Shown: positions 20,888-32,336, counted from the stretch's first letter. The stretch is DNA of 64,000 nucleotides from Phaeosaccion multiseriatum (GCA_965112735.1 OZ218951.1:1984001-2048000); one strand, 5' to 3'. Program-made: numbers and translations. The notes: generated from the letters alone by a model not told the origin.

Positions 20888-22586
20888 TCAGCCCATCTCC
20901 TCCGCCATGCTCTCCCACGTCTCGCTCTGCACCCGCCCGGGCCTCTCCAGCGGCAGGATTCCGCTCTCCTTGCCGAAGGTCTTATCCGTCCTTCGCATGA
21001 GGTCCAGCGCGGTTTGGGACCGGAAGAAGGCTGCTGCCGCCTCCGTAAGTCGCTGCTCGATGTCCCGGCCGAGCTGCCACCGCCGGGCCTCAGCCAAGGC
21101 CTTGTCCACCGAAGCACCGGCCGAGAGGAGCTGCCGCACAATGCTGTGATGATCACTGCAGATAGCGGCAGCCAGCGGGGAACAAGGGATGTCGACTCTT
21201 GAGGCATCCATGGGGGCTCCCGCAGAGATGAGACGAGCGACGACGGCCTCGTGCCCACCCTCCGCGGCAAGAAGGAGGGGTGTTGCGCCAGTGTTGGCCT
21301 CTTTGTCCACACGCGCTCCCGCACAGAGAAGCTTCTCCACCACGGCGTCGTGTCCATGTTGACAGGCAAAGTGAAGAGCAGTGTAACCTTTGGGTTCAGC
21401 CTTGTCGATCGGGGATCCCGCAGAGATGAGACGAGCGACGACGGCCTCGTGCCCATTCTTCGCGGCAAGAAGGAGGGGCGTCGCGCCATTGTTGGCCTCT
21501 TTGTCCACACGTGCTCCCGCAGAGAGAAGCTTCTCCACCACGGCGTCGTCTCCACGTTGAGAGGCCATGTGAAGAGCAGTGAAACCTTTGGGGTCAGCCT
21601 TGTCGATGGGTGACCCCGCAGAGATGAGACGAGCGACGACGGCCTCGTGCCCACCCTCCGCGGCAAGGATGAGGGGTGTTGCGCCAGTGTTGGTCTCTTT
21701 GTCCACACGTGCTCCCGCAGAGAGAAGCTTCTCCACCACGGAGTCGTGCCCTTCCTGACAGGCAAAGTGAAGAGCAGTGAAACCTTCGGGGTCAGCCTTG
21801 TCGATGATGGCGTGAGCCCTGATGAGCTGCTGTACAATGCCCGCATGTCCATTGAACGATGCCTGCAGAAGCGGAGTAGCCCCGAGATTATCTGCGTGGT
21901 TCACATCCGCTTGGGCTGAGATGAGGAGCCTTACAACAGAGCCATGCCCGTTCTGAGCGGCCATCCAAATCGGAGAAAACCCCTGCTTCTCCGCCAAGTC
22001 GACACTAGCACGCGCCGAGAGCAGCTGCTGCACTATCGTGGAGTGCCCCTCATCTGAGGCTGCAATCAAGGGAGTAGCTCCTGCGTCATTCGCTTCGTCG
22101 ACAGGGGCTCCAATGTCCAACAGCCGCCTCACCACCTGATCGTGTCCGTTGCAGACAGCGCCTATCAACGGCGTGTCTCCACAGGGCCCCCCTCTGGTTC
22201 TGAAGGAGGCCCCTTCCCGCAGCACAAGGTCCACGACATCCAGCCGACCGTATCTTGAAGCGCAGAGTGCAGACGAATCGCCCTCTTCATTGATAGGCTC
22301 ATCCAAACGCGCTTTGCCGTGCTTGGCGATGAGCTTCACAATCAGCGCTCTCACAGTGAGGAAGCTATCTCCTCTTTCCAGAGCCTGCCCGAGTCGCCGC
22401 GCCTGGGGTTGAGGGAAACGAGTTTAGGGGGGAGAGGCGGAAAAACTGGAAAAAAAGGGATAATGAAGAGAAAAAGTATAAGGACCCCTCTCTTTGATTT
22501 GTTTTTCTAGAGGACACCATCTTATAGGAGGCAGGACGCTGATGCTACATCCGTACCTCCTGCGTCAAAGTTGCCTGCTGCGCCAT
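20888..22586 (-). CDS. Ankyrin-repeat protein A (two exons)
   Basis: A protein-interaction scaffold of unknown partner, probably intracellular (no signal peptide or membrane segment). Exon 1 is 22586-22557 (MAQQATLTQE) and exon 2 is 22402-20888, GT-AG, phase 0; 514 residues. After a short head (ARRLGQALERGDS) come about 12 ankyrin repeats; the last six form three 66-residue pairs, each a GFTALHFACQ-type repeat plus an ATPLxLAA-type repeat. A conserved tail contains ALDLMRRTDKTFGKESG. All four paralogues in the window share exon 1, intron position and tail. It is divergent from the plus-strand pseudogene at 22790. Confidence 0.85.
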
Positions 22587-22789
22587 GGTGAGCAAGTGGC
22601 CCCGCCCTTACAGCGTATGTACAGTAGTTGGTTTGGTGATCGGGGGGTTCACAGATGCCGATGGCTGTGTTGAGAGTGCTGACAGACACGTCCGCGCAGC
22701 CGCTGCCTAGATGAGCGGTGCCTGTCTTTTGCCTCTTACACGAGCACAGCACCCTTCTCCCCCCCTCTCTCTTTCTGCCTTGCTCAACC

Positions 22790-24362
22790 ATGTAAAGGAC
22801 CCTCAGCACTGAGGTCTACAAATTTTCAAACTCCCCCCTTGTCCCTCCCTCGAACGACGCACCCACTCGCTCGGTCCATGCATGCCCCCCTCTTACACTC
22901 GCGCTGCTCCTTTTTCTCCTTGTGGCAGGCCACCCGCCTGAAGGGAGCCATCATCAGTGGCCAGAGCGTAAAAAAAGGTGAAAGGGGCGGTGAGAGCCCT
23001 CGTCGCTGAAAACGGAGGGAGCAAGGCATGCTTGGACGAGCCCCTCGATAAGAGAGAGTGGGTTGCCCTACCCGCAGCTATATATGAAGGGCGGGGTGAC
23101 ATCATAGCTCTTCTGCTGCAAGAGGGGGCGTCGGCGAATGCTGCAAATTGGGTGTACGGGTTGACTGCGTTAATGGGTGTATGTACGGTAAAGGATGCTG
23201 CTGCTATTGTACCACGGCTTGTCTCTGCTGGTGCGGACGTCAATGCAGTAACGATGGAGAGAAACACGGCTCTCATGACGGCCTCCTCGGAGGGGGCCGT
23301 TGTGGTGGTGCACAAGCTGGTCTCCGCCGGTGCCAGCGTGGACTGGGTTGACAGTGAAGGTTCCACAGCGTTGACCCATTCGGCACAGGACGGCCATCAT
23401 GCGGTGGTGCAGTAGCTGCTCTCAGCCGGCGCGGAGGTCGATATGACAGATTCCGTAGGCTTTACGCCATTGGTAGTGGCCTCCCATCGAGGACATCTTG
23501 CGGTGGTGCAGCAGCTGCTGTCGGCCGGCGCTGATCCCAACCACTGTGATGACAGAAATGTTTGGGCCGCACCCCCTTGACGATGGCCACACGAAACGGA
23601 CACCACAGGGTCACGCAGCTGCTCCTCATCTCCGGGGCGGAGGCGAATTTAGGAGGCCGCAGCCAGTGGGATGCGCTCTATCTTGCAAGCCAACATGGAC
23701 ATGGCATTGTGGTGGATCAGCTCCTCGCAGCCGGCGCGAAACTCGAACGCCGCAATGGTGAGGAGGGGAGAAGTGCGTTGATGGGAGCGTCTATGGAAGG
23801 GCACAGAAGTATTGTGCGAAAGCTGCTCAGGGCGGGTGCAGAGTTGAATGCCGTGGGTGGCGACGGGTGGGGGGCGATACACTTGGCATCTCACGGAGGT
23901 CATGCTCGTGTCGTGGAGGAGATCATCTCAGCAGGTGCCGATGTGGAAATGCTGACTAGGGTGGGGGGTATACCTTTGTTGCTGGCTGCTGCGTTTGGTC
24001 ATGGGGCAGTGATTCATGAGCTCCTGTCTGCAGGGGCTGATCCTGACAATGAGGGCAGTGTCAGCAGCGGAACGCCCTTGTTTTGTGCAGCATTGAATGA
24101 CCACAGCGGGGCGGCGCTGGAGCTGCTCTCAGGAGGGGCCTCACTGGCAAAGGCTCTGACCAAAGCGCGAGAGGATCGCGATGAAGCCCGTATTGTAGAA
24201 TTCCTCCTGACCGCCGACAGGCAACACTTTGCGTCACAAAGCGCGCTGGACCTGATGCGGGACATTGACCCTGTCTTTGGCAAGGAAGGGGGGCTGAAGG
24301 TGTCCCAGAGAGAGATTGGCCCTGACGTGCTGCAGGAGGTGGCGGAGGAGATGGCATGGTGA
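22790..24362 (+). pseudogene. Broken ankyrin gene, plus strand, copy A
   Basis: Exon 1 (22790-22813) reads ATG TAA, where copy D has ATG CAA, so the start is followed at once by a stop. Exon 2 starts at 22929. An A-run (GTAAAAAAAGG near 22970) shifts frame relative to copy D, a TAG at 23413-23415 replaces a Gln codon in VVQQLLSAGA context, and a missing G near 23570 shifts frame again. The last 800 bp are open and encode ankyrin repeats and a tail (LDLMRDIDPVFGKEG) clearly related to the minus-strand genes. The lesions make a functional product unlikely. Confidence 0.85.
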
Positions 24363-24649
24363 AAGCGGCACCTCTCGCCTGCGGTTTGGCCAGGGCGTTG
24401 AGAAGGAAGGGGACGAAAATGGCCCTCGTCAGACTTGCAGAGGCAGTGTTGATGGGGTGGAGCAGAGGTCAGCGTGAGAGGCTGTGGGGTAGGTAGGAGG
24501 ATGAAGGAGGGAGAGACGTCCAAGGAGGTTGGTGTGAGTGTAGGTGGTAATAACGTAAGAACAAGCTGCTTCACCACTCCTCCTCCTATCTTCTTTTCCC
24601 CTTCCCCCTTCCATCCCCAGCCCCTACGCACCCCTCACCCACTCACATA

Positions 24650-25680
24650 AACACGCACGCTTTCCAGCACTCACTCACCCACTCCTCACCCACTCACTCA
24701 CGCGGGACACACGGACGCACGCACTCGCACGCTCGCATGCACGCACTCACTCATTCACTTCCTCACTCCCTCCTCCGTCTCTCCCTCTTCCCTCCCTCTC
24801 TCCCTTCCTCCTTCCTCCCTCCCTCCCTCCCTCCCTTCCTTCCCTCCCTCCCTCCCTCCCTCCATCACTCACTCACTCACTCATTCACTCACTCACTCAC
24901 TCACCCACTCACTCACTCACTCACTCACTCACTCACTCACTCACTCACTTACTCACTCACTCACTCACTCACTCATTCAATCACTCCCTCCCTCCCTCCC
25001 TCCCTCCCTCCCTCCCTCCCTCCCTCCCTCCCTCCCTCCCTCCCTCCCTCCCTCCCTCCCTCCCTCCCTCCCTCCCTCCCTCCCTCCCTCCCTCCCTCCC
25101 TCCCTCCCTCCCTCCCTCCCTCCCTCCCTCCCTCCCTCCCTCCCTCCCTCCCTCCCTCCCTCCCTCCCTCCCTCCCTCCCTCCCTCCCTCCCTCCCTCCC
25201 TCCCTCCCTCCCTCCCTCCCTCCCTCCCTCCCTCCCTCCCTCCCTCCCTCCCTCCCTCCCTCCCTCCCTCCCTCCCTCCCTCCCTCCCTCCCTCCCTCCC
25301 TCCCTCCCTCCCTCCCTCCCTCCCTCCCTCCCTCCCTCCCTCCCTCCCTCCCTCCCTCCCTCCCTCCCTCCCTCCCTCCCTCCCTCCCTCCCTCCCTCCC
25401 TCCCTCCCTCCCTCCCTCCCTCCCTCCGTCACGCTTTTACTCCCTCAATCCCTCACTTCCTGGCAGACCCCCCTCACTCCCTCAGTCCCTCGCCTACCCA
25501 ATCACTCCCGCACGCACTCACTCTCACTCACGCACGCACGCACGCACTCAAGCCTTCACTCACTCCCCACCCTCACTACTCACCCCTCTCTCACTCACAC
25601 AGCACTCCATCCTTCCCTCACTCACTCCCTCACTCACCCCCCCTACTCCCTCACTTCGGCTCCATCCCACCTATAGGCCT
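24650..25680. repeat. (CACT)n and very long (CCCT)n tetranucleotide arrays
   Basis: CACT/TCAC-type repeats at about 24650-24984 give way to a CCCT array at about 24986-25427 that looks perfect by eye, then degrade to mixed CACT/CCCT up to about 25660. The array yields a spurious Ser-Leu-Pro-Pro frame on plus and Gly-Gly-Arg-Glu on minus. At about 440 bp it is the longest pure repeat in the window. Confidence 0.95.
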
Positions 25681-26532
25681 AGAGGTGTCTAGGCCTAGGC
25701 CGCTTACTGTGCCATCTAGCAGCAGGAACATTCTCTCCCGGGGGCTATTAGGGAGAGGAAGGGTCCGTAAGACCTTACGTATAGGTTAAAAGTAACGGGC
25801 CCGTGTCCCACATCCCCTCCTCTCCCCTTAGTTCTTTACCTGAGACAGATCGAGATAGGTACCTCTTAGGCTTCAGCTCCTTCGAGCAAGGTTAATCGGA
25901 GGCACCACTACGGACACTTAGTCTGTGGTGCAGTACTCTAACGGGCCCCCATCGGTTCTCTCGAGATCCACCACACTTTGTTCGGCTGTGAGATGCATAC
26001 TCACATAGCTACTACCGTCCGCCGTCGATTTCCTCTACAAACTACCACAATTGCCTCGACCAGGCACCACCTCCCATCCATGTGGATCTGCAGGTCGATG
26101 ACCAGGGAAGGGGAGCGTGGGCCGAGGGGCAGGAGCCCGAGTACGACAGCAGCGAGGAGGCCGCCGGCGCCACTGCCCCCTCGCCACCCCAACTGAGGCG
26201 GTTGCCCTTTCCGACTCCAGGAGTGGCGACGAGGGCGACAGCAAGCGAGCACCTCCACGACCCGGAGCCGAAGCGGTTCCAGCACGAGGAGAAGCAGGGG
26301 CAGTAGCCACAGCGACAGCACCGCCCTGCATGCCTTCGTGCTACACGAACTTTCGTCGTTCTCCGCCCAAGATGTTAGAAGCATACCGAGGTGATGAGGT
26401 TGGACTTATCAAGCATAAATTGTTAAATCTCCTGTGCCCTCTGCCCCTACGCTGACAATGCACGGAGCTCTCCCACGGAGTTCCCACCAAACAGCTTGAC
26501 CAAAGCTTGCACGCCTTGAAGAAGGACATCGC
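25679..26532. other. Unassigned stretch with a CCTAGG-rich patch and a weak coding-like frame
   Basis: Bases 25676-25705 (TATAGGCCTAGAGG, then AGGCCTAGGCCG) resemble the inside of the 604-bp inverted-repeat element at 34562. At about 26080-26306 a plus frame with acidic and Pro-rich composition is open without a convincing start; it could be a decayed mobile-element or gene fragment. Nothing else recognised. Confidence 0.35.
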
Positions 26533-27717
26533 TCAGTTGCGGCAGTCGGCTCCTCTGCAGCGAAAAGAAGGACTACGATACGGAGGTGGAGTAAGCAAAA
26601 AGAAGAGCGGAAAACGCCGAGCTGGAACTTACGTAGAGGGCGCAGGTGTGGGTGATGCTTGGCTGTTGTCGATATAAATGAAGACCGAAGTTGATAGAAG
26701 CCATAGAAGCCCGGTCCGCGGTGTGAAGCGCAGGGCCGAGAAGAGAGGAGAAGTGGAGAGAAGAGAGTAGAGTGAGGAGAAGAAGACTCCGCTTGAGCAT
26801 GCAGTTCACTTGGGGGCTTACAGTTTGCGGGCGTGGCGGTCGCGATCATCCCCTAAGCCATCTTCATCGCCATCATCCCCGAACTCATCTTCTTCGTCTC
26901 CGTCCCTGACACGACGCGACGATGGTGTGCAGATGGCGCGCGATGGAGATAGGACAGCAGAGGGAAGAAGCGCGAGGGTAGGGGCGGAGAGGAAGATGTC
27001 AAGACGCCGGCAAGTGTAAAGCCGGGAGAGGGGGGGACGGAGAGAGAAACCCAGGGAGGGACGCAAAGAGGGCGCGAGGGGGAAACTTACTCCTGCAGCT
27101 TGCGGGCGCGGCGGTTGCCAGAGGGCGCAGGTGTGGGCGATGCTTGACTGTTGTCGATGTACATGAAGACCGAAGTTGATAGAAGCCCGGTCCGCGGTGT
27201 GAAGCGCAGGGCCGAGAAGAGAGGAGCAGTGGAGAGAAGAGAGTAGAGTGAGGAGAAGAAGACTCCGCTTGAGCATGCAAGTTCACTTGGGTGCTTACAG
27301 TTTGCGGGCGCGGCGGTCGCCATTATCCCCGAAGTCATCTTCATCGTTTCCGTCGCTATTGTTGGCGCAGTCCGTGAGGTCGCATGGAGAGGAAACGTCA
27401 CAGGAGAGGACGAAGCGCGAGCCCGGGGGAGTGGAGGCGGTGGAGGCGGATGTCAAGAGAGGAGGAGGGGGAGAGAAGCGCACAGAGGCGGGCAATGAGT
27501 CGGGGGGTTGCGAGGCAGAGGAGGGACAGCGGGCTCAAGAGCAGGTGTGTTCGAATGAGGCGACAAGAGCGGGGCAAAAGATCTTCCCCCCTTTTGATGC
27601 TCATGGAACTTACTCCTGCAGTTCGCGGGCCTCGGAGAAGGTGTCAGGGACTCGGGCGGCGCTGGAGAGCACTGCGACAAGGAGCAGGGTGAAGAGAGCG
27701 AAGAGAGAGAGGTGCAT
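26533..27717 (-). CDS. Small secreted acidic peptide precursor with ARKL repeats
   Basis: Six exons in transcript order: 27717-27614 (104 nt), 27355-27299 (57), 27147-27091 (57), 26905-26822 (84), 26662-26633 (30) and 26554-26533 (22); all introns GT-AG in phase 2; 117 residues. Exon 1 encodes a signal peptide and pro-region (ARVPDTFSEARELQ) matching exon 1 of the Gly/Trp peptide genes in length and sequence. Exons 2 and 4 encode Asp/Glu/Gly modules ending RRARKL or RHARKL; exons 3 and 5 encode QASPTPAPS linkers, exon 3 ending NRRARKLQ. The tail is TGADCRN. Exon pairs 2-3 and 4-5, with their introns, are a tandem duplication of period about 480 bp. Repeated basic sites suggest a precursor cut into several peptides; this is inference. 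Confidence 0.7.
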
Positions 27718-28029
27718 GGTGTGCTTGCGTGGGTTGGTTGGGTCCTGCGAGATAGCTCCTGTGTGTGTTGTTGTTGTGTTGTGTGACACGGGCAACACTC
27801 CACTCTCTTGGAGCCCTTTTGGATGATAGTATTCTTGATTGCAAAGGCCGTCCTGCAAAGACCCAAATTTGATGAGCGGGATGAGCACAGAGGCGGGTCT
27901 TTGCGGCATGTACCAGGCTGTGCAGACTGCGAGTGGGCCACTTGTGCCGTCCGCACATGTGCACAGAGGGGGGATAGCGCCCCTTCTTCTACGCGGAGGA
28001 GCCTTCGCCCCGTGCCAAGGTGCTGGCGC

Positions 28030-28838
28030 TGGAGGACATGAGGCGGAAGGTCCTGGCTGGCCATTGTGGGGGAAGGGCACCTTCGTCGCTGGTGTGAGCA
28101 AGGACTGGAAGAGGCTGTACAGCGCCGCTTATCCCCGGTTGGAGACCTCTCTTCTATTCGGATCTACGGCGGGCGCGCGTCAGTTTTTTCCACGCTACAG
28201 CCTTGTGGGGAGATGTGAGCATCTGCGAGGCCAAGGCCAAGGCCAAGGCCCTCCATCGCCACGGCTGCGCATGGGGCGAGAAAGTGTGCCAAGGCGCTGC
28301 CGAGAATGCCAAGCACGGCACGAGTATTCTCAAGTGGCTCCGCTCGGAAAGCCCTAACAAGAGACCGTGCCCCTGGAACGAGTATACTTGCACTCAAGCC
28401 GCATTGAGAGGGGACGTGGACATGGTCACGTGGCTGTTGTCGGATGAGGCATTTACTCCATTGGACTGGGGTGTGTGGAGCGAGGCTGCGCACAAGGGAT
28501 GTATCAATGTGCTGGAGATGCTTCTGAATCACCGCAGAGTCAGGCCTGAGCTTGAGGCGGCAGCGGGTGGTAGCGAGTGGCGATGGGGGGCTACCTGGGC
28601 TGCGGGGGAGGGCACTTGGAGGTGCTGTGCAAGAGGGACCTTATTGTTTGTTTCTTTGCTGTCAAGTACGCCGAAAGCCTACAGTATAGCTGCCGAGCGC
28701 CATGTGTCCATGGAACCAGGGTTCATTTCCGGATGTGCTGCTCAACACGGGTAGGTGGAGGGCGGGGAGGAACGACGCCTTTGAGGACATGAAGCGGTGG
28801 GCGCACGCCAATGGCCTCCCCTGCAACTGCGAGAACTG
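28030..28838 (+). pseudogene. Decayed F-box/ankyrin-like gene
   Basis: Reading frames broken by shifts encode FVAGVSKDWKRLY (an N-terminal motif seen in large protist F-box/ankyrin-like families), then, after a shift near the T-run at 28178-28183, a segment with CPWNEYTCTQAALRGDV typical of that family's repeats. A further shift follows, then a C-terminal piece FEDMKRWAHANGLPCNCEN ending in TGA at 28836. At least two frameshifts separate the parts. A related relic lies on the minus strand at about 47190-47640. Start not identified. Confidence 0.65.
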
Positions 28839-30214
28839 AGGACTGAGGGCCGCCGGTGCATGTGGGATGATCACGGATGGGAGTGATAGGTGAAGGGGTC
28901 GCGATATGGTTGGCGGGTTAGGCCTGTGACGAGCACAGCGCCCACCGAAGGAAGGCACTGGTATCTATCGCTCGCCAGGGCATTGGAAATTTTGCTCTCT
29001 GGCGAAAGGGGTCCTCTCGTGCGGCGCCATGAATGGGGGAGTGTAGGCAAGAGGCAGCGGGGGACGGGAGGGGAGAGGGAGGGAGGGAGAGGGAGCGAGG
29101 AAGGGAGCGAGGCAGGAGGCGAGAGGGAGGAAGGGAAGGAGGCCGAGTGACAGGAGGGCAGCTACGAGGGATGGGGAGCCACTCTTCACCCGCAGCTTCA
29201 TGTCCAAGCTTCGAATGCTTCACCGGAAAAGCGGCGCATCGCAGTGTCGATCGTCCGAAGCACTCACAGGGTCCTGCTATCCGCGCACCAGGCTACATCG
29301 CGGGCTTGGCTCTTTGATGCTTCCACGACAGTCACATCAGAACAGGGCTAGGGTTAGGGTTAGTGTGAGGAATTGGGCTCATGGCGCTTCTGCACAGTAC
29401 GTGCTTCGTACGTGAGAAAATGATTCGGAAGGCGGTCAACGATGGGACTGCTGCAGCTCTTTGCGTATCGTAATACATCGTCGTCAACAGGCCCCTGCAC
29501 TCGGCCTTCTGCCTACGGTCTCCGCGGGCGCTCTGCCTGCTGTCTTCGTATGCCTGACTCAGGGCCTTGCCCTCCTGCGGGCTGCCTCTCCGCACGGCTC
29601 TACCCCTCCTCAGTAGCGCAGCACGCTACACGGGCGGCCCTGTGGTAGGCAGCATTATGTGCTTCAGCGAGAGAGGCACCACACTTTGGTCCCAAAGGTA
29701 AAAACCACATGGAATGGGTGGCTCAGCTTGACGCGCTGTAGCGGGCCCGAAGAGCGCGCCCGCTTCGTGTTCACGAAAATCATTGTAGCTATGCCGTGGA
29801 GCAGCGCGGAGGCAGTCGGAGGGGAGACAGTCTGCAGAGCAGGCCCAAGGCGCGAAAGCAGCATCAGGGCTGCACGCGATCCTCTTTGCAGGGCAGTGTG
29901 CCGTCGTAGCTTCTTCCTCCGCCATGCGCCCAGCCTGTGCGTCATCGCCACCAGCACGCGTGGGGCCCAGCGCTTCCTACCCAGTGTGCAAAGGAACCTC
30001 GTCCGCTGCCTTCCCGCCTGACCACCTGCCCCGGACAACCCTCTGCCATACCCATACACCTGCAAATCTTGGCACGGGTTGTCACGATCACTTATCAAGG
30101 GGGGTGGTCCAAAAAAAGGGCTCCAGGCATTTTTTTTTGTTTTTCTCTGCCTTGCTCACAACCACAGTTGCCTCAGGCCTCGCTACTGCCCCGCAAGACT
30201 ACCAGCAAAGCACC
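28839..30214. other. Intergenic; purine-rich repeat, telomere-like motif, then copy-B flank
   Basis: About 29060-29150 is a GGGA/GGAG-rich imperfect repeat. From about 29518 the sequence is the copy-B counterpart of the peptide-gene 5' flank. No gene recognised. Confidence 0.55.
29344..29363 (+). repeat. Short telomere-like tract (TTAGGG type)
   Basis: AGGGCTAGGGTTAGGGTTAG, about three units. It sits about 170 bp before the edge of duplicated segment B. Confidence 0.6.
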
Positions 30215-30919
30215 ATGACTCGCGTCATCCTCACTCTCTTCGCCCTGCTCTTCGTGGCAGTGCTCTCCGGCGCCGCCGAAGTCCCCGACACCATCAAGGA
30301 CAAGCCGGCCCGCAAGCTGTAAGTTCAAGGATCGGATCTTGCCTGCTTGTGCCCGTGCACGTCCTCTACACTCGGCTCTCCTCCTCGGCTCTCGCACACC
30401 TCTTGTCTGCCTCACGCTCCGCTCGACTAATGTTGTACGCTCGCTTTTGCCCCTGCCGCGCGCCTCCGCTCCGCCTTCGTCCCTGCCTCCCTTCACCTTC
30501 CCGGGCGCCACTCCACTACAGGAGCTACGGCTCTCGAGGCGAAGGCCACCAGAGGGGACGCAAACTGTAAGTGACGTCGTCTCCCTACATCGCTCACACC
30601 TGCTTACTGTCTGTCTCTCACCGTCATCCCCTTTCCACTCCGCGCTCCTCATCCACTCGGATCCAATTGACTCCGCCGCCATCGACCCGGATCGTGTGCC
30701 CCCCCCCGCTCAACTTGGGCATCCTTTACCCCTCTGGCGATAACAGCTACCACTGGGGCGGATGGGGCGGATGGGGATGGGGCAAGTGGGGCAAGTGGGG
30801 CAAGTGGGGAGGGTGAGTGCTGGTGGGGCAAGTGGGGACTGGCTGAGTATATATATATGCGTGTCCGTCTCACATCTGTCCTCCTCCCTTCGCCTCCTCC
30901 TTCGCGCTGCAGCTGGTGA
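30215..30919 (+). CDS. Small secreted Gly/Trp/Lys-rich peptide B
   Basis: Paralogue of the gene at 18810. Exons are 30215-30318 (104 nt), 30522-30566 (45), 30747-30812 (66) and 30913-30919 (7); phase-2 GT-AG introns; 73 residues. Signal peptide and pro-region are identical to copy A as far as I can read. The Trp-rich exon differs by a 3-bp deletion that turns one WGGWG unit into WGWG, so frame and composition are kept. The introns carry many more changes than the exons, which suggests selection on the protein since duplication. Confidence 0.75.
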
Positions 30920-32336
30920 GCGATGTCCATCTTCCGGATGGGTCTATCTCCGCCCCCGCCCATCGTTCGCGTCCGCGCTGCTCTGATGGCAAGCACCTTC
31001 ACCACCAGCCAGCAGGTGCTCGGTGCTCCGGAGCTTTCGACAACAAGCTTCGTGTGACCATAGGCAGAGAGAAAGGAGCCTTATTTATTTGATATCGTAT
31101 TTGCATTAATTCAGTCTCGCAACTTGTTGAGATCCTTCTCAGAGCGATGTCTCGGCCCCGACATGTGTGCTCCTTGAGATGCTAAGCAGCAGCAGCGTCA
31201 CAACTAACTGCTGATGGGTTGAGTGCTGCCCCCTCAAAACAATCCCAAGACGGCGGCGCAGTCTTTTCTCACTCCACACCCCAAAGACTAGCTAGCCAGA
31301 ACAGACTGCCGATCCATGTCTAGCTATGAGGCAAGAAGGAAGCGAGAGTAAAAGGCAGCGGGAGGGAGAGAGAGAGACTGGGAGGGAGAGCGGGATAGAT
31401 ATCTCCGCTCCTTGTGCTGCTGCCCTTCTCAACGCCTCCGCGCTCTTCGACAAGGTAACGGCGCTGAGGGGAGTCGTAATCCAATCCAATGCTGAAGTCA
31501 ATGGGAGTGAGTGTGGTACAGGAGCCCTTCCCTTTCCTCGTGCTGCCTCTCTCTACAAGTGAGCACCCGCTGCAGCAGCGAAGGCATAGAAAGCTTCTTG
31601 TAGTCATCGGTCACTCTGCCTGTCACGGGTCCTCCCCGCTCTCTGGCATGTTTAGCTATGGAGGCCTCAGAAGGTATTGGGTTTGGTGATCCGATTCACA
31701 GATCCCGATCGCAGGAGGGGGGGGGGGGGGGGGGTTCCGTTGCTTGGGTCGAGGGGGCAGCGACAGCAAGGCTGTATTGGGTGTGGACAGACGCGACCGC
31801 GCAGCTGCTGCCTAGATGAGCGGTGCCTGCCTTTGGCCTCCACACGAGCACGACCCCCGCCTAGGACCTGGCGTTCACCTTTACCATTGTGTGTTTAGCA
31901 GGGCAGTACCCTTCTCTAAGCTACGACTACTTGCTGTGCCCGCATGCCCCACCCAGGAAGCTCTCGGCCTCTATCCATCGGGACTACACTCTCCCCCCTT
32001 CAAACGCATTGACCTTCCCTCTCCCCCCCCCCTCAAGCTATACACTATATCCATTGGTCCCGTAAGCTGCACACTTGACTCCCCCCCCCCCCCCCCGGGC
32101 CCTCGTACCTCCTGTACTCCGCTCCTCTCTGCGACAGACGATCACAATCACTTCACTACTCCTACACCAAGCCAGTGTGCCGTGGACTGTCTCTCTCTCG
32201 CATCGCATCCTGATGTACATGCTCACTCGCATGGGCGGCATGACTGGTGCAAGCGAGCAAGCTGGAGCGGTACTCTTTCGCTGCCAAAGTCGTCGCTGCC
32301 CTACCAGCCCCCACCCCGCACATCCCTCCTGCTCGC
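30920..32336. other. Duplicated intergenic sequence, no gene recognised
   Basis: Counterpart of 19514-20887, with a G-run at about 31718-31734 and C-runs at about 32025 and 32085. Open frames on the plus strand toward 32336 are antisense to ankyrin gene B. Confidence 0.55.

Larger units (their letters stand above)
18131..24640. repeat. Segmental duplication copy A (peptide + ankyrin - + ankyrin pseudogene +)
   Basis: This stretch is near-identical in parts to 29518-34450 (copy B, from the CTGCCTGCTGTCTTC region through the ankyrin gene), to about 35530-37950 (copy C, ankyrin only) and to about 37960-43040 (copy D, ankyrin plus the plus-strand pseudogene). Shared landmarks include TTTGGTGATCCGATTCACAG (20268, 31684, 35537, 37967; diverged at 22634 and 41038) and the block with TGCCTAGATGAGCGGTGCC at 31810, 35578, 38288 and 41108 (ATGACCGGTGCC at 20390). 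Confidence 0.9.

Noticed and set aside
20531-21202. A plus-strand frame over the end of ankyrin gene A, with counterparts at about 31816 and 38295
   Set aside because: It is antisense to the conserved ankyrin tail, and its conservation follows from that gene.
24737-25789. A 350-residue Ser-Leu-Pro-Pro repeat frame on plus and a Gly-Gly-Arg-Glu frame on minus
   Set aside because: Both are direct translations of the (CCCT)n array; all frames of a pure tetranucleotide repeat without stops stay open.
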